Under the pieces are notes generated by a model. The model searched no databases. It worked only from the letters and a program-made list of their open reading frames with translations, and was not told the DNA's origin. DNA of 64,000 nt from Isoetes taiwanensis (Eukaryota > Streptophyta > Lycopodiopsida > Isoetales > Isoetaceae): the NCBI GenBank assembly GCA_021234155.1, contig JAJEKV010000005.1, forward strand, positions 21,066,089 to 21,130,088, written 5' to 3'. The position numbers were made by a program, and so were the translations under genes. Shown piece after piece: positions 46,201-58,021 of this stretch (its first letter is position 1; each line of letters starts with the position of its first letter).

Positions 46201-46430
46201 ATTACTTATAAGAAAATATGATTCACCATCTTGATTCATTTGAAAGCTATGGGTATAAAAATATAATATAAGGATGGTCTTAAGCAGTTGGGGCTTGTGG
46301 CCCTTAGTGTCATAACACCTCTACATCTTTAAAATTATGGTGTGGCCCAATGTGTTAACTGTCCAAATGCTAGTCTAATAAAAAATTATTATGGCCCATT
46401 GTGCCATAGCCCATGATATTTGGCACAATG
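43189..46430. repeat. Block E3, unit 1
   Basis: A 3.2-kb non-coding unit beginning at a (GAA)n tract, followed by GGAGAAAAATGGTCTC. It ends near the ATGCTAGTCTAATAAAA segment. It is repeated at 46630 and 49268. The conserved module runs GGTGAAGGG (45070) to GCAG|GTA (45164/45165) with TGCTAAC at 45137-45143. There is no protein-like frame. Confidence 0.85.
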
Positions 46431-46629
46431 TGCCTAATCATGCTCATCATAATATTAATTGACACCAACTTCTCGAGTAATAGAATGGTTTGAACTACCT
46501 TTTGCTGAGTATAAGGATAGTTAGAGCTATCTATTTTCTATTCACAATTGTAAGGAAGTGGGACCCCTCTTTTATAGGAAGGTCCACTTCCCATATAAGA
46601 TGTGTCACATCCCGAGGGAGGGATGTGGG
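46431..46629. other. Spacer with two hairpins between E3 units 1 and 2
   Basis: GGAAGTGGGACC (46554-46565) pairs with GGTCCACTTCC (46581-46591) with one bulge. CACATCCC (46606-46613) pairs perfectly with GGGATGTG (46620-46627). Both lie just left of the (GAA)n of unit 2. Confidence 0.6.
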
Positions 46630-46668
46630 AGAAGAAGAAGAGAAGAAGAAGAAGAAGAAGAAGAAGGA
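46630..46668 (+). repeat. (GAA)n microsatellite, unit 2
   Basis: About 12 GAA repeats with one interruption at the left edge of unit 2. Confidence 0.9.
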
Positions 46669-49262
46669 AAAAGGAGAAAAATGGTCGTCTCTCAAAATGT
46701 TGGGGCTGCTTGCTCTGGCTAGCAAGATGCAAATGCTTAGCTAAGATGCTAAAAATGTCAGTACAAAATGTTCTGGTTAAAATCTTGCTTTATATGAAGG
46801 GGCATGAGCCCCAAAAGATTAATGTTAAGAAACTTGTAAAAGTGGATTTAATGTTAAAACTTGTAAAGTGGTGCACCCAGCTGACTATGTACTATTATTG
46901 TGTCACAAATTTTCTAGAGTGGTTTTGTGGGCATGCAAGAGTGCCACATATGACCAACTAAGTAAATGGGTTCATGTGCTTTTAGGCAACAATAAAGCTT
47001 TAATAGTTTAGAAGATACTAATTCAGTACTACAAGGAGGTGCAAGATTTTCTCATCTGAGATTATTTTTAGTTTGTAAAGTTTGCATGCATAGCCATATA
47101 GAGAGCTAAATGGTGGATATCTTTGATAAAGGTAAAAAGCTTTTACATTATTTACAATTTGGGTGGTAGAGAACATGTCGGTATTTTGTGCCTAAATGAG
47201 TTAGCATGGCCTAAACCTTCTGCACATCTTTTAGGAGTTATAAGTGATGCCAATTTGAAATGGATGGAGGCACAGTAGCCAGCAGGGGTTCCCTGGCTGC
47301 AAGCAGATTTCTTTATCATGCCAGATAACTTGATGGAATGCTTTTATAAATTTGTGATCGTACCCTAAGGTAGACATTTCTCTGTTCAGTGCATTTCAAT
47401 GCCATAAAAGAGTTATTGCATGTACTGCTTGGTAAGCCCATGGCATTCAAAGTGGCGAAATTGGTGTGGATTTGATATTTTCTATGGATATGGCAAACTA
47501 CATTTGCATATCTGGCACAAATGGCAGGAGTTTCAGTGGAATTACTGCAAATGGATGGACCAAACTATGTATGTAGGAGCATCCCTATTCAGGTTCTTAC
47601 TTGATGACCGTCTTTCATTTAAGTATTTAGTCAAAATCAGAAGAATGATTTATGTACACACCATTGTAAGGAGCTGGTTGTTCTTCTTGCTAGGAGAGGC
47701 TAAATAAGGAGATTGCTTTGTGCATGGAGTGCAACAACACCATGAAAGGCCAGTAGAGTATGTTTATACAGGCTCATATACTAGGAAGATTTTATTGCCT
47801 TCACCAGCATCTATGCCTTATGACACAGGAGATCTTAAACACATTTGGTTTTAAGATGCTAAAATCTGAAATAAAATCGTTATTGCTGGTATGCCATGAG
47901 TGCTTGCCTGATTTTGCCTAGGTTGAATTCTCTGTGGCGTGTAGCAACACAGTAATATAACATGTCAGGATAAGCTATGCATGATGTCAGGAAGATAAGC
48001 TATCACGAAAAATAAACATTTAGGAGTTAATCTCATACAAAATTTATATAGGGGTGCTATGCAGCATTTGCTTAGGTCTGCCCATAGGAGGTTATTTCAG
48101 GCAGTTTAGTCCTGCCATACCAAAGTATAATGGGAATCTCAGGGGAGTATGCTAACTTCTTGACATTAGGTCCTACTTCGCTGATTCTGCGTCATGGATG
48201 TTAAGGTTGATTTCTCTGGTTTAAATCCCATTTATTAGCTTAATTGATTACTTTACTCCAGGCTGAACAGGCAGCTGCCTGTTTCAATAATCTTAAAACA
48301 GGATTTGGTTGAAGTTTATTGTTCTTTGAGAACTAATGAGTAGTTGCTTGGATGGTTAACTATCCTGGTTGGTGTGTTGGCAGTCTAACCTTGATAAAGC
48401 TGGCCTAACTACTGCTCTCATTAGGAGTAGTTTGGCTCTGAATTTCATCTAATTTCTGAGAGTAGTAGGTGAGAGAGGCTGAGAGCCAGAGTTGTAAAGC
48501 TTGCACGGCCCGTGTATAGTTACCATATTTTTTGCTAACTTATGCATTGTTTGGGTGCAGGTAGCCGACTCTCTCCTGGTTCCTATTACCCCGATAAAAG
48601 ATCACTGTAGCCCAGCAGGTTGTTAAACATGGAATAGCCAAAGCGACTGCAGAGTGTGGTGAGATCCTTCCAGCTTTGGGATTATGAATCTGGGCTTGCA
48701 GAGGCGGAATAGTTGTTTTGGATCTTCTCTGCATTTTTTATGCTCTTTGAACAGTATTATAGCATGGTTAAAGGGTCAGACCAATGGATTATGTATTCAA
48801 ATGGCTGATATAAACTAGCTATGATAGGAAACTGATTATGAAATCTGATCATGAAGTAACAAAGGGAATGAGTTTTAGTATTCAATCATATTAAGAATAA
48901 AGGATCCGTAAAGTCAACTGTAGATGTTATGTTCACAGTTTTTGAATTCATTACAGAGTTATGCATATGTTAGATTAAATGTTTTCGCTGACCCCAATAA
49001 ATGATTCAGCTCGAAGGTTGAGTTTAAGTTCAAGTTAAAGACCAAAATGTAATGCCAAAGCTATCTAGTTAAAGAAAGAAAAGATATATGGATCAAATTT
49101 GGTGGAGTGTACATTTTGTCATGATAATCAAGATTAAATGGAAGTAGGGTACCTGATGGCGGCTGGCTTAAAACACCAGGATAGATATTAAGGAGACATA
49201 GTCTTACTCTGAAGCAAGCGTTTAATAAGTAGTTTTCCAACATTATTTAATCATATGATCTT
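46630..49262. repeat. Block E3, unit 2 (right-truncated)
   Basis: It matches unit 1 from the (GAA)n tract onward but stops at AGAACAATATTCAGAAAAG, where unit 1 has AGAACATATTGAAGAAG. The conserved module is at 48468-48563 (boundary 48560/48561). No coding sequence. Confidence 0.85.
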
Positions 49263-49267
49263 TAAGC

Positions 49268-49455
49268 CAAGAACAATATTCAGAAAAGAAAGAAAAAGAA
49301 GAAAGAAGAAGAAGAAGAAGAAGAAGAAGAAGAAGAAAGAAGAAGAAGAAAGAAGAAGAAGAAGAAGAAGAAGAAAGAAGAAGAAGAAGAAGAAGAGAAA
49401 AGAAAGAAGAAGAAGAAGAAGAAGAAGAAGAAGAGAAGAAGAAGAGGAAAGGAGA
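49268..49455 (+). repeat. (GAA)n/(GAAA) tract, unit 3
   Basis: A long interrupted GAA tract of about 180 bp. The long K/E/R or L/F/S open frames across it are artefacts of the repeat. Confidence 0.95.
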
Positions 49456-52400
49456 AAATGGTCTCAAATGTTGGGGCTGCTTGCTCTGAAACTGGCAAAG
49501 ATGCAAATACTTAAGCCTAAGATGCTAAAATGTCAATGCAAAAATATTTTGGTTAAATCTTTGCTATATGAGGGGGCACATGTGTGAAAAATTAATGTTA
49601 GAAACTTGTAAAGTGGTGCATGTCAAGGGGGCATGTGAGCCCAAAATTAATGTTAAAACTTGTATGAAATTAGTTACTGCTGACTATGTACTATTATTGA
49701 TAATTTTCTATAGGTGGTTTTGTGGGCATGCAAAGGAGAGTGCACATGTGACCTTTAAGTAAATGGGGTTGCATGTGCTTTTGCCAAACTTTTTAGAGGC
49801 AACAATAAGCTTTAATATTAGTTTGAAGATACTAATTCGGCCTAAAGGAGTTACTGCGAATTCCCTCCATACAGATTATTTTGGATTCATAAAAAAAGTT
49901 TAAAATGCATAATATATGGCGCTAAATGGTGAATATCTTTGATAAAGGTAAAAAGCTTTACATTGTTACAATTTGGGTGGGCGTAGAGGGCATCGATTAT
50001 TTTGTGCCTAAATAGTTGGCCATGTAGCCACAGCTAAACAACCTTGCACATGCTTTGAGTTATAGGCGATGCAGAGACTATGAAAATGGATGACCGATGT
50101 AAGCGGTTCCACAGCTCTTTGCAGCCAGATTTCTTTATCATACCGAATAACTTGATGGAATACTTCTCATTGTGATACATTACCCTAAAAGGTGGACATT
50201 TCTCTGTTCAAGTGCATTTCAATGCCATAAAGAAGTTGTGCATGCACTGGTGGCCATGGCATTCAAAATAGTGGCCGAAATTGGGTAGCCATGGATTTTG
50301 ATATTTTCTATGGATGTATGCAGCACACACAAATAACAGGAGTTTCAATGGAGTCTCTTTGCAAATGAATGGACAAGCTATATGTATGGCGGAGCATCCC
50401 TATTCAGGTTCTTATGACCGTCTTTCTTCGTATTTAGTCCAAAATCGAAGAATGATTTATGTACATACCTCGTATGAGGCGGCTGTGTTCTTCTTGCTGA
50501 GAGGCTAAATAAGGAGGTGCTGATGCATAGGTGCAACAACATAACGAAAGGCCATTGAGTATGTTTATCTGAGGCTCATATACTAGGAAGATTTTATTGC
50601 AGCTACACCAACATCTATGCCTTATGACACGCAGGGAAGTCTTAAGCATTGCTGGTTTTAAGATGCTAAAATCTGAAATGAATCTTGTGCTGGTAGCCTG
50701 CATAGTGCTTGCCTGATTTTTGCCTAGGTTGAATTCTCTGTAGCAGTAGCGCAACACAATGTATAACATGTCGAGGATAAGCTATGCATGATGTCCGGAA
50801 GGATAGCTATGCGAAAAATAAACATTTGGGGACCATCCCGCATTCAGAAATTTATGTAAAAAGAGTCTTTATGCGCATTGCTTAGGTCTGCCATAGGAGG
50901 TTATTTCAGGCAGTTTAGTCCACGCTTGCTAAAGTATAATGAAGTCTCAGGAGTATCTCACTAACGACGTGGGTTCATGTGATTCTGCCGTCATTGATGT
51001 TAGTTTGATTTCTCTGATTTAATCCCATTTATTAAGCAGTGATTACTTTGCTTTCGGGCTGAGCAGGCGGCTGCACATTTTCAATAATCTTAAAACAGGA
51101 TTTGGTTGAAGTTTGTGTTCTTTGAGAACTAATAAGGTGAGTTAACAGAGATGGTTAACTATCTGGTTAGTTGTGTTGTTGGCGATCTAACCTTGATAAA
51201 GCTGGCTTCTTCTACCTCATTAGGGTAGTTTAGCTCACGAATTTCATCTAATTTCACGAGAGTATTAGTAGGTGAAGAGGCGAGCGAGGAAGTTGTAAAA
51301 AAACACGGCGCCAGGTGTATAGTTACCATGTTTTTGCTAGCATGCATTGTTTGAGTGCGAGGTAACCACGACTCTCTCTCACAGTTCTATTTTTGATAAA
51401 GATCGCTTTATTTATGCCAAGGTTGTTAACACCTGGAACTCTTTCAAGCCGTACATAAATTATTGGTGAGATCCTTCCGGCTTGAGATTTATGAATGCAG
51501 AATTTAGCGAGCGGAATAGTTGTTTGGAATCAACCTGCGCATTTTTATGCTCTTTGAGCAGAGTATTATAGCATGATTTAAAGAGGTCGAACCAATGGAT
51601 TATGTATTCAAATGGTGACCTAAACTAAACTATGATAGGGCCCGATTATGAAAAATCTGATCATGAAAGTAACAAAAGGAATGAGTTTTAGTATTCAATG
51701 TATTAAGAATAAAGAGTAGTAAAATGCTTATGAATACGTATGTTCCAGGTTTGAATTCCGCATTACAAGTTATGCATATATTGGAGTAAATGTTTTCCTT
51801 TGACTAATAATAAATGATTCGGCTCAGTTAAAGGTTTAGTTCAAGTTAAAGACGGAAATGCTCATCACTTGAAGCTACATCACAGAGGTTAAAGAAGAAT
51901 CATATAGGATAAAATTTGGAAGTGTACATTTGTCATGATAAATCAGATTAAATGGAAGTAGGAGTACACGATGTGGCACGGCAAAACACGGGATGAATGT
52001 TGGGAGACATGGTCTTACTCACGAGCGAAGCGTTTAATGGTAGTTTTAGCATTATTGTCATGATATTGTAGAACATATTCCGAAGAAGCTGTGACATCTA
52101 TTTGTTTGGAGGTGACCATTAAACATCATTCTGAAACCATTAAACAATCTTTTTACGTTCTTATTTGGATGTAGCACAACTAAGCCATTGCTATGATATG
52201 CAATTTAAGGTTTTGGTGAATCTTATTAATTTTGAGGTTGGAATATATCTTTGGGAGTAATGCTCTAATAGGGTTGTCTTATCTACGGTGTACCTTATGG
52301 CCCTTAAAGATAATACATAAGGTGATAAAATTAAACTAAAAGGTCACGGCGATACATCTCTTTTTGCTAACCAGGTTAGGTGAGTTTATTTGCTTTATTA

Positions 52401-52594
52401 TAGAAAATATGATTCACCATCTTTTGATTCATTGAAAGCTATAAGGTATAAAAATATAATATAAGGATGGTCTTAACTGGTGGGGCTTGTGGCCCATAGT
52501 GTCATAACACCTCTACATCTTTTTAAAATTGGATGTTACAGCCGTGTGCCTGGCCAAATGCTAGTCTAATAAAATTGACCAACAATACATGAAA
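49268..52594. repeat. Block E3, unit 3 (runs into the gap)
   Basis: It matches unit 1 over its whole length but with dense differences at CTG and CAG (for example CTCTGAATTT at 45048 versus CTCACGAATTT at 51234). The module is at 51271-51364. It ends at an assembly gap. Confidence 0.85.
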
Positions 52595-52861
52595 NNNNNN
52601 NNNNNNNNNNNNNNNNNNNNNNNNNNNNNNNNNNNNNNNNNNNNNNNNNNNNNNNNNNNNNNNNNNNNNNNNNNNNNNNNNNNNNNNNNNNNNNNNNNNN
52701 NNNNNNNNNNNNNNNNNNNNNNNNNNNNNNNNNNNNNNNNNNNNNNNNNNNNNNNNNNNNNNNNNNNNNNNNNNNNNNNNNNNNNNNNNNNNNNNNNNNN
52801 NNNNNNNNNNNNNNNNNNNNNNNNNNNNNNNNNNNNNNNNNNNNNNNNNNNNNNNNNNNNN
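52595..52861. other. Assembly gap (267 N)
   Basis: A run of N. The sequence texture changes across it: E3 repeats to the left, unrelated sequence to the right. Confidence 1.
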
Positions 52862-53125
52862 AAGTTACGTATTGCTCACCTCCATCCGCTGTCTTTTTTC
52901 GTGGATCGCCATACAGATGGCCCACGAAAGGCCTTACTTCCAGAGAATGAAAGAGCCCTTTTGCCAAGTATTGTGTTTGTTTCCTCGACGGCTAAGGAAG
53001 TGTATGGTGGCTTTGATCACTTCTCAACACCAATGCTCACTACCCATTCGAATTTTGAAGTGGCATTATGTCATTTGCCCCACAACTCTTCGCTACTAAT
53101 GATCATTAATGAAGAGATACAATAA
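52862..53125 (+). CDS. Partial open frame at gap edge, unknown product
   Basis: I do not recognise it. The frame is open from the gap to a stop at 53123-53125 (about 87 residues), with balanced protein-like composition: HLHPLSFFVDRHTDGPRKAL, PSIVFVSSTAKEVYGGFDHF and NFEVALCHLPHNSSLLMI. The start is missing in the gap. It could be the end of a host gene exon or of a transposon protein. There is no neighbour that helps. Chance openness over 87 codons is possible. Confidence 0.3.
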   Translation, partial: KLRIAHLHPLSFFVDRHTDGPRKALLPENERALLPSIVFVSSTAKEVYGGFDHFSTPMLTTHSNFEVALCHLPHNSSLLMIINEEIQ

Positions 53126-54430
53126 TCACAAGAAGGATTTCAGCCTGCTAAAACCTAATAACGAACTAGCAAGCAATGAAAAAGAAATAGGGCATGGTAA
53201 TTCAGTGGTTCCACGTGACAATCAAATTTGCATAAGGCCGCATTTTCTACCTATGAGGATCTATATAGATTCTCCTTATTGCAATTTGGGCTACGCTTCA
53301 CTTGCCTACATGAGGAGGCTGTTTCCATATTAGTATTACACGTATCTAAAGTCAAATTGGGCGCCGCTTAATTTGGCCTTCTCTCGGGTATGCCTTGATC
53401 ACGTGACATGGTGAACATCAGAGGACAAATTGGGCGCCTAAATTGGCTCCTGTGGAGGTGAGGGACAACTTTGGGATACAATACTACGGATGCTCGCCAG
53501 GAGTCCTACTAGAACATGAACTCGGGAGAGACTCATACACCCTGGGCGCCCAATTTAGGAGGCCCTTGCATATGATCGGAAAACTCAGAGTAGAAATTTA
53601 GGCCACAACTTAGAACTCAGAAGATTAACTTGACGCCTAATTTGAGGGGTTTGCTTGCACATCATGATGGAATTGCTGGATGTACTTTGGGGACAAACAT
53701 ACATGCACTAAAATAGCATGCACACATGCTCGCGACACTATCGCTGGCGCAAGCACCGCACTAACAAGCGTAGAGAAGTATAACTTGACATTAATCATAA
53801 AGGCCAATCGCCAGAATCGATCAATTACACTCCAACAAGCCATGTGGACCCCGGGCCGAGTTTCTTGGTTAACACTCAAGAATCTCTTTTACCAATATAT
53901 ATGAAGAGGCGGAATGAAGAGTCGGATGAACAAAAGGTGAATGAAAAGGAATAAAGAGGTACGAATTTGAATATGACAAACATAGCCCTTGACATTACTT
54001 TTTATGGCAAATAGACATCGAGCTTTGGTGAATAGAAACTTTGAACTGCATAAACCTTTGAGATTTAGCGGTCGCCATGAGATTTTAAGCGCCAAAGATG
54101 GTTTCCATGGGCTTGTAGATTCTCTCGACCAGCTAAGCAAGAGGTCATGAAAACCGAAAGGATGGATAAGCATTTACATTTAAAACATAACTTTCCCCTA
54201 AATTTGAATGTAATTTCCCTTAATTTTAAAACAAATTCTCCCGCTTCTAAACTTGTCAAGCCAGTATGCCTAATGGTCGCGGGAGGAATTGCATTAAATG
54301 TGGATTCGTTTAAATTCAGATTCGTGCATTTACACAAGGAGGCCCATTTAATTCCTCACACCACCATGGAAACTACCATTTTTTTTGAAAAGATCCATTT
54401 ATTTTAGGAAAACACACTTGTCATGCATGC
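53126..54430. other. Non-coding, with scattered GGGCGCC palindromes
   Basis: AAATTGGGCGCC or its complement occurs near 53354, 53422 and 53548, with a GACGCCTAATTTGAGG variant near 53631. No convincing frame. Confidence 0.45.
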
Positions 54431-54442
54431 AAGAAGGGTCCA

Positions 54443-54692
54443 TATATAATTCTCTTTAAAAGCCCTTTCCGCTTCTTTGACTAGAATTTTTATGCATTCT
54501 CCTGCTGTTTCCATGCCTTCTCACAGCCATCACACTATCGCCTTTGGATCCTCAGTCGCTAATCATCTTCTTAACGCCTCGTCGGGCCGCTTCTCTCCTC
54601 CTCGAATCCAGTTATCTACCGGATCTCCTCAGAATTTGGCTTCTTCGCCTCTCATCCTCTTTGTCGCTTCTTCCTCTGGCTTTCTTCTTTGA
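54443..54692 (+). promoter_or_regulatory. Candidate TATA promoter with CT-rich leader and short frame
   Basis: TATATAAT (54443-54450) is followed by a pyrimidine-rich leader and an ATG at 54492 opening 66 codons rich in Ser, Pro and His. The layout resembles a plant core promoter and N-terminus (such as a transit peptide), but nothing recognisable follows, so it may be chance or a decayed gene start. Confidence 0.25.
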
Positions 54693-54979
54693 TTGCCTTA
54701 TCGCTTCAAGTCCCTATACACTTTACGCACTGCACTCAGTTGATGCATCTCGCCTCACCTACATGGAGGCAAACGTAAGCATAACAATGTGTTCAATAGT
54801 TAATCTGGCAAAGATTCCCGCCACTGTGGGCTTGATCGGGATAATCGCCACATCCTAAACATAAACTCTTTGGGAACTTTTTCTTTTTTACTGTATGGTT
54901 CTCAGCAAATTGGGCCTGTGCCCACTTGCCTTACTAGTCTCTCTCTTAATGTATATCACTCTGGGCTAGGCCAGGGCAA
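54693..54979. other. No feature recognised
   Basis: One overlapping 104-codon frame (54544-54858) is hydrophobic and serine/leucine-rich without a motif. I do not call it a gene. Confidence 0.4.
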
Positions 54980-55500
54980 TCTGGGCCAAGGGGAGCCCGA
55001 GTTTCTTCACCCCAATGATGCCCATTGAACAAATTCAAGGCCCATTTGTCCGTATGGGACCCCGACCAGGTTCATCCCAATGCATGCCCTCACAGCACTA
55101 GGGCTACTCAATTTGGCCTCACCGGGTCTCTCCCAATGCATACCTTCTCCTCTTGAAGAAATTAAGGCGCTCAATTTTTCCAAAGGGGAGCCTGACTTTC
55201 AAATTCTGCATGGCCCATTGAGTGAAATTGGGCCTAATTTGGTCCGGCGCAGGGATTGATTTCGTTTCTTCCTATATGCATATCCTTGAACAAATTGAGC
55301 TGGCGCCTCTATTTGTCCGTGGTGGCAAGACCCTGATTATGTTCATCTTAATGATGCCCTCACAAGAAATTGAGCTGCCTCAAGTTGGCCTCAATCAACT
55401 TCTCCTAATGTATAATGCTTGAAGAAATTGGGCTGCCCTCAATTTTCCAAAGGAGAGCCCGACTTTCTTCAACCCAACTAATTTGGTCTCATGTCAGCCT
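54980..55500. repeat. Diverged tandem repeat, 260-bp period
   Basis: TTGAACAAATT (55025 and 55285), ATTTGTCCGT, ATGCCCTCACA, TTGGCCTCA, CTTGAAGAAATT and CCAAAGG(G/A)GAGCC recur in the same order 260 bp apart. Both copies are rich in AATTGGGC-like words. Confidence 0.7.
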
Positions 55501-57000
55501 AACTTGCCTTTTGAGGCCAAGTTCTAGGAATTTTTTGGCTGACCCTTGTTCTAACACTTTTGCATCGTGCAGTGGTGGAATTATGGCGCCAACAAAACAG
55601 ACCGCCGTGTGTGGCCCCGCACTGAGATTTATAGGCTTGCGCAAATGGGCTGTGTTGATGGGTGAAGACAAGAATTATTCGCCGCATCAATCAGAGTTAT
55701 GAGGTTTTGAATGTAATGATTTAATGGAGCCGTGCATCGAGATAGGGAATATCCACCTTTACCCTGTATCTAACCACCTAAAGGACCTTTTACTTTTATT
55801 TTGGCGAGAAAGGGGCTGAGAACGACTCAAATGTAATTTTACTGACATGGAGGTGTCGCCAGATAACAACGCATTTAGTTCCGCAGCTTTTGGATGTTGA
55901 AGACACCGTGATGTGGCCTTCGTGGGCGCTATAAGCTTCCACTGCAGTTAAGAGACCCACTCCGATGCACGCCTAGTATCACTAAAAGCCCAGCTACCTG
56001 CACTGTAAAGGATGGGTGCTTTGAATCATATGAGAGTTTAGAGCGCACCGCATCAAGAGTCGCTCTCTGATATCTTGGGATGGTTTTTTACGCTAGCAGT
56101 AATCGTTGATATTTGAGCACTCTCAGATATGGAGTATCATGGTAAAACCCAACCCAAAGTTCATGATACTAAGTGGCTAAGATCCATATATGGGGTTACA
56201 AAAGAAGGTTGAGATAGAAAAAGCTCCCCGGAAACGCCGACCGCTTCAACGGCTACAGGACACTTGTCAAGACTAATCCCACTCAAGTTACCCCTAAGCC
56301 TCTTGGGTGGAATGTCGAGACACCAAAGACTCTCGAGAGTCATCCAAGAGTAGCTTGTGAAGGACAACTTGTAGCTGGTCTGCCCTCCAAGAGACACAAA
56401 TGGGCCAATACATCTCAGAACTCAGATGGCCTCTGGAGAGGGAGACCGGTTCCAGACTGGACCAAGAACCAAATTGGGCAGAGATTGTAAAAGCCACGCC
56501 CCATCCGGGCGCTGAATACAAGAGAGTGACATGAGCGTCTCAGAGTGTCATTGTCACACCGCTAATGCAGAGAGAATTTACTCCTCCCGCGGGCTTTGAG
56601 ATTGATATCATGTGTTCAAGATGTACAAAGTCCGGCCGGGGCCATGACATGTAGGTCATCACCCAGAGCACTTGGACACTCTATATGAATCATTTGCACC
56701 TCCTCAAGCCAGCCGTGCCTTCACCTTAGGACCGGACTCCGCCATAAGGTAGAAGAAGACCACACATCGAAAATGCAAGAATTTTGGATTGTGAATGGCA
56801 ACCATACCACGCATGCTTGCTCAACTACTTGTTACCCAAGCTTTAAGTATGGTCACCGAAGAAAGCATTCGCGTAACTTATATTCTTTTTTATGCCAAAG
56901 GAAATGCCGGTACAGAGGAAATCTCATGCCTATTGAGTATGCTTCTTGGGTGAGCCAGACAATGATATTACAAAGAAGACTATACATGAAGAAGTTTTCT
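55501..57000. other. No recognised gene
   Basis: Mixed-composition sequence with several frames of 60-80 codons, none with a recognisable motif. Confidence 0.4.
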
Positions 57001-57530
57001 TGAAGAAATTCAAATGTTTAAAACCAATGGGCATTTTACTTTAGCCGGCGAAGGGCAATGCGCAAATTCCCTTGGTGGAGCTTATCTCCGTATATACTTC
57101 AACCTTTGTTGTTGGATGCTCAAGCCTTACCTTTGATGGAAATTGCTGGTGCCCACCGTACTCGGCCTTATCTAATGCTCGTGTGTCTTTTAAGATTGGG
57201 CAGCCACGGCACTCCAAACATCAAGAAAGTAATTATGCGATCACGACTACTTTGTATACCTAACATGAAATGTGGTCCATGTGCACCGAGGTCGTGATAG
57301 TTGTTTTGTATAAAGATCGCTGAAGATAGAAAAGGGGAAAATTTTGAAGTGAAAGATAGGCTGCGCTTTACCAATAACTCTGTCAGCTTCATTGAAGTCC
57401 ATGCATCCTCTAGACCCAAGAAAGGTCAGATGAAGGAGATCAAAGATGGCAATCTACTTTCCCCAAAGGTGGTAGCAGATTATGCTGTAGGCGTATCTAC
57501 GTGGATAGGTTCTATACGCATAAATTAAAA
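57001..57530. other. Short unrecognised open frames
   Basis: Plus-strand frames at 57072-57263 (including TFVVGCSSLTFDGNCWCPPY) and 57301-57528 (including AEDRKGENFEVKDRLRFTNN) have protein-like composition but no family I can name. They could be remnants of one exon set or of a transposon gene. Confidence 0.25.
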
Positions 57531-57534
57531 TTCC

Positions 57535-57960
57535 CGACGATGTCGTAAAATACGTGATTTTTGGTCAAAATACGATTTAACGTATAAAAACTCGCCGCCT
57601 GAAAGTGGCTCTCAAGGCACGCGAAAAGCTTCGCGGAAAGCGACTACGAATTTTTCGCTGCGACGCTAAACAAGTAAAACCGCTGCACGCCATTTTCGGG
57701 TTCGCCAGACGCTTAAACCTTCCTCGCTTTATGTGACGCTGAACGTCGCTGCATCGCCGAACATGCTCAAGGCATTTTAAATTTGAATTCCCCAAAAATA
57801 TATATATATTTTTCACAAGACATTTTTCACATCACTACAGACGTGCTGAAACTTTCGCTAAGACGCTGACTAGAAGGTTTCAAGGGTACGCTGAAAATCT
57901 TCCGAATACCAATTTTTTGCCGATTTTTGCGACGCTTTATACGGCAAATATGTGCCAGAT
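57535..57960. other. CpG-rich island-like stretch, non-coding
   Basis: It is unusually rich in CG, with repeated GACGCT, CGCTG and TCGC words, unlike flanking sequence. No frame. It may be a young or unmethylated repeat. Confidence 0.4.
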
Positions 57961-58021
57961 TATACAATTCATAATGATTCCAGATAAAACGTGACAAACA
58001 GACAACCTATCCCTCGGTACC

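Noticed and set aside
46490-46961. Open frames across the second GAA tract (84 and 119 codons)
   Set aside because: Microsatellite-driven, not conserved in units 1 and 3.
49243-49587. Open frames of poly-Lys/Glu/Arg and poly-Leu/Phe/Ser
   Set aside because: Translations of the (GAA)n tract and its complement; not genes.
54544-54858. 104-codon hydrophobic frame
   Set aside because: Composition follows from CT-rich sequence; no motif and it overlaps another frame.
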